A DNA stretch of 64,000 bases, from positions 150,661,744-150,725,743 of the forward strand of contig NC_081407.1 in assembly GCF_030272615.1 (NCBI RefSeq), written 5' to 3'. This DNA comes from Cryptomeria japonica (lineage: Eukaryota; Streptophyta; Pinopsida; Cupressales; Cupressaceae). A model generated the notes under the pieces. It saw nothing but the letters and a program-made list of their open reading frames with translations, did no database searches and had not been told where the DNA came from. The position numbers were made by a program, and so were the translations under genes. This document shows positions 47,036 through 56,691 of this stretch, piece after piece. How positions within the stretch are numbered: the first letter of the stretch is position 1; each line of letters begins with the position of its first letter.

Positions 47036-47123
47036 ACTTGTTGTCTGTTGATAGTTTTTGATTATGTTAAGGGTCAACGCCCTAGTTAACGTTGCTTTAC
47101 TAATAAAAAACATTTCTTACTTT

Positions 47124-47240
47124 TGATTTCATAGACAATGTAGATATAATTTTTTGTTCTGTATACAACTACTATCAATTTCCTGTCCTTGGTTTTGCAT
47201 CCTGAAGAATGAAATGTGAGTGTGCCTTTGGTTACACATT
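47124..47240 (-). pseudogene. Copia element 3 pre-integrase fragment, right half of split target
   Basis: The minus strand reads VTKGTLTFHSSGCKTKDRK ... VYRTKNYIYIVYEI, then continues in frame at the left side of the LINE as KSKKCYMGQEDENWLWHRK. This is the region between copia protease and integrase. Beyond 47240 the sequence is no longer alignable to copia coding. Confidence 0.75.
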
Positions 47241-47260
47241 TTGTTGAATTTTAAGGCTTT

Positions 47261-49520
47261 GATACCATGTTAAAGAAAAAGCTTGAGCTTTGGTACCATG
47301 TTGAATTTTGCAAGTCAAGCCAACAAGATCGATCAATAAACTAGAACACCTTCCAGAAACGAGATTAGCGAGTAAAATGTGCCATATTTATCAAAAGCAA
47401 AGATTACAAGATCAATTACAACTATACAATGAAGTGCTTGTAAAGAAAACACAAAGATGCCATGAGCTAAAATTGGGAGAACTAAAGTGCAAGAATGAGG
47501 GGCTAAAAAAAGCTCAACTCTAGATGAACAAAAGCTTAACTAGATGCAAAACTAAAGCAACTATAAGTAAGTACTCCTAAAAGAACTTAAGCGAAAAAGA
47601 AAAAAAATATAGCTAATTGTTAAAAAACAACTAATAGTTAAAATGATCTAACGTCCCCAATTAAGTGAAATTTAGGGTGAGCAAAAAACTTGAAATGCGA
47701 GAATGCAAAAATGGGTCCCAACAACTAGGCTTGATTAGGCACCCATGTACAAACCAGTGCAATACAATCTCTCACAAACAAAGAAAAGGAGAAAAACCCA
47801 ATGGGAAAAATCTCCTCTCTAAAAGAGAAAAAATAATGATGATCAAGAAGCCTCTAGTCAATATCCCAAAAGAATAGGAACTTGAAGAATATCCTCAAAG
47901 CACAAAGACGTTGCAAACAATTAGAGAATGATAATTGCTATGGTGTTGAATGAAAAAGCTCCTCTAAAACCAAGTTGATGATCAAGATCAAGAAGACAAG
48001 AATTTGCATGAGTGCCCCCAACAACGCTAGGTTAGAACAATCAAATGGCAAATAAAGGAAAAACATCTATCAGTCAAAGTTATCGATTTCACATGAATTT
48101 GCACAAGTCACACCATCAATACTACTCAACCATGTGAGAATAAACTACTAGTCAAAAATATAGGTGCCAATAGTTTGAAAAACACCAATCAACGGAAGAT
48201 GGAAGGTGACCTCCACAAAATTGGAATGCAAGAGTGTCTATCTGGTAAAAGCTCCATCTCACCAAAATACAACAACTGCATGTGACTAGTAAATAGGAAC
48301 AAATACTGGATACGTAGCTCACTTCAAAGCAAAACCAAGGAAGTATTAGCACCAACAATAGAAACCCCCCATAATAGTGACAATGGAGAGGCATGACAAA
48401 TCCATTGAAATTGAGTGTCACTAAGTAGTGCATGAAGGATAATCTGAATGTGCACAAGAAAGTACTTGCAACTGAAAAAGTTTATGCATTCAATGCACAC
48501 ACACATGGGACAAGACTCTCTATGATTTGATGTTGTTGTGGAGGGGTACTCACCAGACAAAGGTGTCATGGCAAAAAAATAGGCACTAGAGAACCCGCCA
48601 TGGCACTTTATAAAATAAGACACAACAATATGTATAAAATCCCCAAACACTATACACAAAAGTGGCAAATAACGAAGTGCATTAAAAGGATGCTCAAAAT
48701 GAACAAATAGGGTGAAGTTATGGAAATACATGTATAACAACCCAAGAGAAGTTATCCAATGCAAACACAAGATTTTTTAGAGCCAACAAAACCAAGTAGT
48801 TAGCCATAAGGTGAAAAACACAAAAGATTGAATAAAAATTACCTAGGGAAAAATCTGGAAAAAATAAAAGTAGATTTAAAGAGAGGACTCTGAGAGCTTT
48901 CCAACAATACTAAGAAGTTGAAATTGCCCAAGTTATGGTTCTAGAAGTGTGAAAAACAAGGCTTACTTTAGAGGCCTCTTGCAGTCACCAATAGTAGAAT
49001 CTGACAAAACTTCTGGCAAATTCGAATAGCCCTCTTAACTAGCTTTCCAACAATATATAAAAGTAAAAAACAAACGTTAAATGAGCAAGTTATGGTCAAA
49101 AAATTAATTGCATGTCAAAATGGGCTTGAAGACTTTGAAAAGGTTTCCAAAAACAGAAACTTTTCAAAAATAAAAACTTTTTGAAAATAGCAACTTTTCA
49201 AAAGTAGATTTTTTTTTAAAAATGGAAACTTTTTGAAGATAGAAAGTTTCTAAAATTAGAAAATTTTTGAAAATGGAAATTCTCCAAAAATTTCAAATGT
49301 CCACTTTGCTTCAAAAGATGATAAAAAATTGGCCACCTTCAGATCCACACAAGAAGGAAAATCCGAGACCATGCAACGCTTCTAAGAAAATAAACCCTCA
49401 AAGCTTGAGAAAGGGTTTGTTGAATCCAACCTCTCATACCATGTTGAAGAAAAGATTGAGCTCTTATACCATCTTGAATTTCACAACATAAGTTTGCAAC
49501 AAAACAAACTAGAACACCTT
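47261..49520. repeat. Old LTR-like block bounded by two ~90-base direct repeats
   Basis: Copies of a segment from taccatgtt to ctagaacacctt lie at 47261-47352 and about 49436-49520. On the minus strand each contains a decayed primer-site-like TGGTA(T/C)(A/C)A(A/G)AGC. The interior is A/T-rich with no gene. Degenerate gaaacttttgaaaat repeats lie at 49130-49290. Confidence 0.45.
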
Positions 49521-49559
49521 ACCACTACTATATTTGGCACCATCTTCCAACGAATGTTT

Positions 49560-50110
49560 GTTGAAACTTTGACAAAGTTTCGTCAGATTGCCAACGAAAG
49601 GCGGAAAAAAATTTTGTTGCTAAAATTTCATCATTTTTTCGATGCTCCGTAATTTGTTGAAACCCCAACAAAGAACCGTCGAAAAATGCCACTAAAATTA
49701 TGATCGGTTTACGTCATAAAAGCAACGGAAACTTCATCCATCTTGCGCGAAAAAAAAACACAAAGTTAACAAAATGTCTCTTATCAAATGTCAAAAAGGT
49801 ACCAAAAGTCTGTTGCGATTTCGACAATGTAGAGCATATATTACGACGTAAACATCGTCGCACATACAATGATTTCGTCAGACCTTTTTTAGTATATCGT
49901 CGCAATTACGACAATATTGAACATGTCATTGCGATGAAAATTTCGTCGCGCATATAGCTCACTCGTCGAAATTTTTGTGGTTGTTCGTCGCAATTTTGAC
50001 GATGTGTAGCAAGCCTTTACAACGAAAATTTTATTGCACATATAGCAACTTCGTCGAATGATTTAAGGGGTTCATCGATATGTGTTCATTGAAATTATGA
50101 CGAAAACGCT
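49560..50110. repeat. Subterminal cgtcgcaatt / tgcgacgaaa repeats
   Basis: Short repeats such as cgtcgcaatt, cgacaatgt, gcgatgaaaatttcgtcgc and their complements recur at 20-70 base spacing. Both orientations are present, as expected for transposase-binding subterminal DNA of CACTA elements. Confidence 0.5.
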
Positions 50111-50119
50111 TTGTTTTAA

Positions 50120-50275
50120 AATATATATATATATTCGTTCAAATGAATGCTATTGCAAAAATATAATAATAGAATATATTAATATAATATAATAATAGAA
50201 TATATTAATATAATCTAATAATAGAATATATTAATATAATAAAATAATAGAATAATAGAATATAATATAATACAT
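50120..50275. repeat. AT-rich tandem repeat
   Basis: An (AT)n run near 50123, then about four copies of a unit built on aataatagaatatattaat. Confidence 0.8.
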
Positions 50276-50803
50276 AGAAAGCAACGAAGGGAAAATGATT
50301 CTTCTTGCCTGTGGGAATAGAATTTCTTCCCCAATTAGTCGCTTCACACATTTTCTGACTTGAGAATTGTGAACTTTAAACACTTGCCCAAGGATTTCAT
50401 CCGAAATATGGTCTGTGAAAGGCTTTTCCCAGTGTTGAACTGAAACATTCACCCTGTAGTTGCACGACATATACTCCATATGTGCCAAACGACATTCTGA
50501 GCACAATTGAGTTGTTTGGATTTCACCTTCGTCTTAAGAAGATGAAATTTGCTGCATTTGAAACAAGGTGTATAAAACATATATTCGAAACAAGGCATAT
50601 AAAACATGTATTCTTAGAACTTCAATGAATATAAGTACAAATACATCTTTTCTTCATGTTGATTATAATTGCTATTATTATCAATAAAAAGAATGCAAGA
50701 TTTAAATCTTGCAATGTAATGATGATCATCCTTGATAATTTCCATTCCCGTGAGAGCAATATTTATGATAAAGTTTGTTAACAATCATAAGATATATCGC
50801 TTG

Positions 50804-51070
50804 TTAGTTTCTTGTCTTTGTTAAACACAATTCCTCCTTCACAATGTCTTCCAAGTGAGAAAATAGTTTTAAGTCAATGCCATCAATTGTCGAGTCTACT
50901 TCTATGTTATTGCATGCCATATTTGCTAGGCTGTCAACTAACCTATTGCCTTCTCTATATGTGTGTGAGATACTGTATGATTCAAAGGAATCCAAGAGAA
51001 CCCAAACTTGTGGCAAAATATATTGAATGTGCCAATTAAGAACAATGAAAAGACCATTCCTTACATAATG
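50804..51070 (-). pseudogene. RNase H-like (RVT_3 type) C-terminal fragment
   Basis: The minus strand reads WHIQYILPQVWVLL, then ISHTYREGNRLVDSLANMACNN, the conserved end of plant RVT_3 RNase H domains (HvyREgNrvADsLAN), and stops at 50804. The N-terminal catalytic part is not visible. Some plant L1-like LINEs carry such a domain after the RT, so it could be a LINE remnant, or part of the surrounding transposon. Confidence 0.6.
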
Positions 51071-51079
51071 AGATATATT

Positions 51080-52170
51080 GTTGTTCTCTGCTCTATCATC
51101 AATTGAAGAGGCTTTGTATTCTTTTGTTGTGCTGCAACCATGCCTTATTGCTCACTCATCTTACCTCGGTATCCTCATGCTTAGGAAATGAAGTGACATT
51201 TGACCTCAAGCTTTATTAATACCTTTAACCTCACTATATTTCTGTCATAACTATATCTAGCACTGTCCTCTTAAGGCTTGATTTAGAGCTCCTATGATTG
51301 TCACAACCTTCAACAACTTCTTTTCGTCTAGGTTACTACATTTGCTTTGAAACTTTGTCCTTTGCCGATGAATGTTATGTGTAGAGGATATGCCTTCACA
51401 AGTTTTGTTGCTTTAACAATCCCATATACCTTTGGTCTATATAGCAAATAATGCCGTATGAGTTGTTACTCACTGTATATTCTCTGAGTTTGACATTCAA
51501 AACTATTTTTTTATTACAAAGATTCTTAATGAAAACCAAAACATCCTTTAAACTTCTTCACAAAAAGGCACACAAATGCAAAGAAAGGAAAATAATGCTT
51601 TCTACGTCAGGGTCTTTGCTTGTTAATCTTTGCTTGGAACTAACCCCACACATTGCCACGGTAACAACGTTGTCTTCCTGTAACAGTCGCAAATACTTAG
51701 GACAATCATAACAAATGGGGTTCATTCCCAATTCCCCTTCACATCACTCTCAATTCCCCATACCCGATCATATAACATTAATCATTCATTCATCCATTAA
51801 TAACATATAACACTCATTCATTCATCCATTAATAACATATAACATTCATTCATTAACATATAACATATAACATTCATTGTTTCAGTTTTTACATATTATA
51901 AAAAAATATGCAGGTTGTCATAATATGATTACAATCACTTTTTTTTGTTTCTTTTTTTGAAGCTAAATAGAGATGAAATGGAACATCGTTTTCTAAATCA
52001 TTTGTCCCCCCTACAATTGTTATGCCCCCTACTCATGATCTTAATGTATTCCTAGTCGTGTACTCACGACATGGAGGTCATTGCAAGGGGGGGTCTTATG
52101 CAATAACAAAGAAATGTTAAATTGATATGTTTCATTATTATTGTTACATGTATTTCATTAATTAAAAGAA
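51080..52170. other. No gene seen
   Basis: A/T-rich, with a short cattcattcattaa repeat cluster at about 51780-51880. Confidence 0.4.
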
Positions 52171-52600
52171 CATTAGAGTGGTGTTGTTTACCTGATGGGG
52201 CCACATCATGCTCCCGATCTTGTCTTATATCCTCATGCTCAACATGTTGAACACCCTCTAAATCCTCTGGAGTTGAAACACGAAAGGTTACATTAATTTA
52301 TACACCAATTGCAATTAAAAATGTTTACAATAACATTAGAGTGGTGCTCTTTACCTGATGGGGCCACATCATGTTTCTGATCTTGTCTTATATCCTCATG
52401 CTCAACACCCTCTAGAGTTGAAACACGAAAGGTTACATTAATTAATACACCAATTGTAATTAAAAATGTTTAAAATAACATTAGAGTGGTCCTCTTTACT
52501 TGATGGGGTCACATCATGTTCCTGATCTTGTCTAGCTTGATCATGCTCAACATGTTGATCACGCTCTACATGCTCTAAAGTTGAAACACGAAAGGTTACT
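52171..52600 (-). repeat. Tandem triplication of an exon end plus intron
   Basis: Three copies of a ~145-163-base unit, anchored at cattagagtgg (52171, 52334, 52479). On the minus strand each starts with taacctttcgtgtttcaact, encodes an acidic/His-rich peptide of the form VEHEDIRQDQ..HDVAPS, and ends with a GT donor-like site. The source is the exon that includes SNATKARVEKHGQ (52500-52687). Confidence 0.75.
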
Positions 52601-53110
52601 TTGAATTTCACATAACCACCAGAGCCAAGTTTGTGTTGCCCATGTTTTTCTACTCTTGCCTTTGTTGCATTCGATGTGTTAGACAACCTATGAAAAGTTT
52701 GAAATATGCTAGATTATGTAAAAAGAAAGAGTGATTAGTATATAATTACATTGTTGATAGTATCACATACCTTCCTTGGCCCAGTGGTGTCTTTCCTTTT
52801 TTTCTTTTCAGCCTTCTCCTTTTCATCTGACACTAGGTCCTTCCACTCCCTCTTCCAAATCATGGGGGGACACTCGCACTTTTTGCTCTTCTCTAAATGT
52901 GACCTATATTGGTCCCTCACATAATTTAGATAGGTTCCGACTTTCTTAAGGAACTTGGTTCGATTGAATGTGTTATTACCGAACAACACAACTAAATGAT
53001 TAATGAGCTCATCTTTTAAATCTTGATTTTGGGCATTCCATCGTGTATGTATGGTGGGCCCAAAGATCTCCAATGTAATATCATTTAGATGTTTATAAAA
53101 AAAACCATTT
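52500..53110 (-). pseudogene. Transposase_24-like (plant CACTA/En-Spm) exons
   Basis: Exon 1 is 53110-52771, bounded by tttttgcag and gtatgtg. It reads DITLEIFGPTIHTRWN, LKKVGTYLNYVRDQYRSHL, ECPPMIWKREWKDLV and EKAEKKKRK. Exon 2 begins at 52687 after ttttcatag with LSNTSNATKARVEKHGQHK and GSGGYVKF. The pattern of long helix, PPxxW..LV, then charged K/R and N-A-K-R .. GS matches the plant Transposase_24 family. Joining at these sites is off by one base, so the copy is decayed. No catalytic DDE residues are in this domain. Confidence 0.5.
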
Positions 53111-53214
53111 CCTGCAAAAAAATCATGGGATCATTAGTCTAAAAGGAGTGATCAACAAGTAAATTTCAAATGGATTATATATAATAATAACTAAAACATT
53201 TTAAAGTACCTTAG

Positions 53215-54165
53215 ACCTTCTCTATCTTTATGGGAATGAAATCCTTGGTCACCACCAATGTGACCGACAATGTTCCCATACTAGAAATACGAGAAGATCT
53301 AGGAAATGCTACTAAAACATCACCAGTACTAGTGGCCTTTGCATCCCCAAGAACATGTCCTAGCGCATGTTCTGGCATTTGTTCGTTGCCAAAGGGTGCA
53401 ATATGCGATGCCTACATGCTACATGTTTCCGATATTTGAGGCGACAATATAGACATTGATGATGGGGTTAGATGATGTGGTGAATGCGCAAGAAGATCAA
53501 GATCGACACTTGAACCAACCCCTACTCCCCGAGCAACACCTACAATACCCTAATCATGGCTAGCAACATCATGAGGATGCAAAAAATCTTGTAAAAACAA
53601 CTCATATTTTAGTTCATGACATCAAAGAGTGCAAAATATAAAACCATGAATGAACTTATGTTATAATTAAAAATCTCATGACAACTTACCTGCAAGTTTC
53701 GTCCTCTCTCAGTCAATATTTTACCCCTTTCTCTTATCTCATCTGTTTGAGACACTATGAATAATAACTGAAGGATTTCTTCATTGCATTCTTTTTGGGT
53801 CGTATCATATCCAGAGGGTTTGCAAAATATGCGATGTCATCATCGCATAATAGTGACTGCACCTCCCAATGGATTCTCTCCTCTATTGCTAGTGCCTTTC
53901 CCCGATCATCCGTCTGCGAGAAGAATATTAAAAATATTATCAAAATTAATATTATCATTGAGTGTTGATTGAGTTGTAGTATGAAAGCCTTAAAGGCTCC
54001 AAGACAATAGGTTTCACTCCCAATTGTGTTTTCTTTATGAAAGATTGTGATCAAAATTAGAATGTGATTAGGTAATGAAAGCAAGGAATTGACAGTCCTA
54101 ATTGGAGACAGTAACATGAAACAATGAGGTAAACTTGTCAGGTAGAAGCGCCTGAATATGCATCA
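53215..54165 (-). pseudogene. Charged exon-like blocks between SET-like and Transposase_24-like parts
   Basis: Blocks in minus order: QQDIDHTRKALTQSTDRDA (about 54165-54100), QTDDRGKALAIEERIHWEV to ANPLDM (about 53915-53800) continuing in another frame as NEEILQLLFIVSQTDEIRE, with gtaagt after RNLQ near 53693, and YELFLQDFLHPHDVASHD to VTKDFIPIKIEKV (about 53615-53215). They share the helical pattern QTD...RGK.L..E. I do not recognise a domain. They are colinear with the flanking blocks and could be middle exons of one gene. Confidence 0.35.
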
Positions 54166-54344
54166 CGATCTGTGCTCTGGGTCAGAGCCTTCCTCGTATG
54201 ATCAATGTCCTGCTGTGACAAAAATTAAATATAAAAAAACATTAGCGAAATGAAACCAATAGACTTACAAAAAATAACATAATAATAAAATGGTATATTG
54301 GAGTCATTAATTGGAGGTCGGGTAAAATGGTATATAGTATGTAC

Positions 54345-55090
54345 CACCGCCATAGTAAATGTGTTTGTATCTATGCTATTCAAATTGTAATCAATTAGCA
54401 ACTCATCCCCTACAGTTATTGTTTTTATTGCACATACGAAAACATGATTCCCCCGTGTGCCTCAAAAATGCAATTGGGTTGCTTATTTGTTGACCTAGGT
54501 CATGTACTGTTTATAAACCTTGCAATATTCCATGATGCTTTTGGCCTTCCGTGAATGTACATAGCCACTCCTTTATTTTGATCCCTATCTTTTAGCTATA
54601 TGTATTTTTCTGACAGTGCATACCTACGCATACTTTGTGTATATCAAACCAATTGCATCCAATCTTTGTAACTGTAACAAGGTCCGACATACTTCATCAA
54701 TTCAGTAACTTTTCCATAACAAACCTTTATGTTGTCCATGCAAAATAGGCCCAAACCATGTAATGATGATGGTGCTATGCGATATATCCTCTCGTTGACA
54801 CAAAAATCAATGTTTATTGGAGGAAGTTGCTTGGGTACCCATTGTTTTCGTAGATGTTTATACCTCAAGGGAACCTTGATGTCGTCTATGCTCTCGTCAT
54901 CATAAGAACATGACCCCCCTTCAGCAAGAAAAAATTCCATGCATTTACGAAATTTTCTTCTAATATTTTCACTTGTAGTTGATCTCCCTCTTTTAGACCT
55001 ACTACATGTCTCCCTTTCCTCTTCTCTTCCCAAATTTCCCTCACTCGAGGAAGACAGATCTGACAAATACCTATTTGGTGGTAGCTGCAC
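54345..55090 (-). pseudogene. Decayed SET-domain protein gene
   Basis: The minus strand opens with a Ser/Arg-rich part (SSSSEGNLGREEERE) and WVPKQLPPINIDF. The SET-like region follows: IAPSSLHGLGLFCMDNIKV, ELMKYVGPCYSYKDW, GRPKASWNIARFINST, STNKQPNCIFE and, after a frameshift, HVFVCAIKTITVGDELLIDYNLN. HGLGLF, RFIN-S, and ELLIDYN are the hallmark positions of SET domains (GxG, RFxNHS, ELTxDY). Three stops and one frameshift break it. It ends at a GTAC donor-like site (54344). SET proteins methylate lysine, but this copy cannot be functional. Confidence 0.6.
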
Positions 55091-55299
55091 TCCATCGAAT
55101 GAAAGAGATAGTTACCGAAAATTCCTTGAGGTTTTTCATGGTCCATCAAGATGTGGGCGAGCATAACTATAACGTGACAAAGAACATCTACAAGAGATCA
55201 TGGACTTAGTAGAGGTTTTTTGGAAGATGGACTTAGTTTTCCTCACCCTTCAACTTGGTCGGTTATTTTTCATGGACTTTGATTTGATTTCAAAAGGCA

Positions 55300-55741
55300 T
55301 TGATAAAGCTAAGACATATGTCATCTTGTGTCATTCAAGATCTAGAAGATCATGCGGTGGTAGTAGGATATGGGAGGATACCTAATGGAACCAACAACCT
55401 GTCAGAAGCAGTGACTCTTCTATTTGGTGTTAAATTAGTAATTAAAAATAAGGTTAAGAATCTTATAATTGAAGGGGATTCTCATATCATTATCACAGCT
55501 TTGATCAAGTCTCAAACCTCCAACTAGTAGTTAGATTATATCATTCAGGAAGCAAGAGAGTTGCTCTTGTCTATATTCATATCAAATTATGCATTGCTAT
55601 AGACAAACCAACAGGAAGGCAAACGTTTTGGTAAATAGGGGATGTGAACAAGAAGAGAAAACGATTGCTCTTTCATCAAGGGAGCTCCACGAAGACAAAA
55701 TTCTAATGGAGCACTTGGAAAGCGATTTCAACAAAGTTTAA
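55300..55741 (+). pseudogene. RNase H-like (RVT_3 type) fragment
   Basis: The plus strand reads GYGRIPNGTNNLSEAVTLL, LIIEGDSHIIITALI (catalytic-type EGDS), then after stops and a frame change CYRQTNRKANVLVNRGCEQE and HLESDFNKV, stop at 55741. The order is that of plant RVT_3 RNase H. The first catalytic Asp region is not clear. Likely from a plant L1-like LINE or a captured copy; opposite strand to the neighbouring SET-like gene. Confidence 0.65.
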
Positions 55742-56686
55742 GTATCATTTTACTAATATATTTTATTGTTGTTGATCACATGAAAGACCTTCTATGCAAT
55801 AAATCAGTCAGACAAGATGTAAATTTCTTATCCAAAAATAGGTTTCTTATTGATTAACCATTGTATGGATAAAGATATGGCAGGTTGAGCTTACGATGTA
55901 GGACACAACTGAAAACGTACTCCCATGACTTGGAATGACACTTCAGGTGGATGCAAAGTGTTCAGTGCATTGATGTAATCGGAAATAATGGCTTGTATAC
56001 GAGCTCTACAACTGACTCAAATTAGTCAGATCCCATGTTCAGAATAACATCTCGCAATGTTCAAAAATGGGAATTAAAGAGCATGTTTTTCACAGAGGTG
56101 TGACTTCATGACATTGGGCCAGAGATAGGAAGAAATGTGGAGAATCAAGAACCAGGGCAATAGTCTATTCAAAAGTGGCGAAGGATTTGAAAAATAATCT
56201 ACATCCTTTACAATGGGGATTCTTACGTATGACATAATGGACTTCATTTCAGCATTCAATTTGATGCAGGCAAAGGCTACCAACATGGAAGTTGAGGATA
56301 GAGTAAGGAATTCATATAGAGATACTCCACATGAGTACAAAGGTACTCCACACGAGTTAGTGGAATTCCAATGTCCTTCCTCACCGATTGTTTAATTTTA
56401 TATATCTGTATTTCAAAAGTTTTTTACAATGTGGAAAGGTTAAATTCATCTCTGCATCGTGTTTTGGTTCTGGGATCTTCATTACAAACAATGTTCTACA
56501 ATTTTGAGTGGTCTACCTTCATAAGCAGTTATTTATGGCATCAAGAATCCAGCTTCGCGGGAGAACGCAAAACTTGGGTCTTTACACAAATGTCCATCCA
56601 CTAAGCATGTTTGACACATTTGCGTTACCATGTGGAAGTGTCGAATGGGCTGTGAGGGCAGTCATAGGTGAAGAATGTATTATGAC
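55742..56686. other. No recognised gene
   Basis: Short open stretches (56213-56395 and 56508-56705, plus) have no identifiable domain. Confidence 0.35.
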
Positions 56687-56691
56687 ACATC

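Larger units (their letters stand above)
34730..47108 (+). mobile_element. ORF1-only LINE, split by copia element 2
   Basis: A 15-base direct repeat (aacatttcttacttt) flanks it at 34715-34729 and 47109-47123, and a short A-run ends it at 47105-47108. Its own sequence is 34730-36420 plus 47041-47108, about 1.76 kb. It holds an ORF1-like gene, then directly a short 3' tail with aataaaa and no reverse transcriptase. Excising the LINE and one duplication restores the outer copia frame, which fixes both borders. It must have been mobilised in trans if this is its original structure. Confidence 0.85.
49523..55160 (-). mobile_element. CACTA-like transposon region, one terminus and decayed genes
   Basis: CACTACTA at 49523 is followed by subterminal repeats rich in cgtcg / cgacga, as at the ends of plant CACTA elements. 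The minus strand then holds a Transposase_24-like exon (52771-53110) and other exon-like blocks. I did not find the opposite CACTA terminus, so the right boundary is a guess, and the SET-domain block at 54345-55090 may or may not be inside. Confidence 0.4.

Noticed and set aside
48152-48770. Overlapping minus-strand frames of 101 and 148 codons
   Set aside because: Cys/Tyr/Phe-rich translations from A/T-rich LTR-like DNA; no motif.
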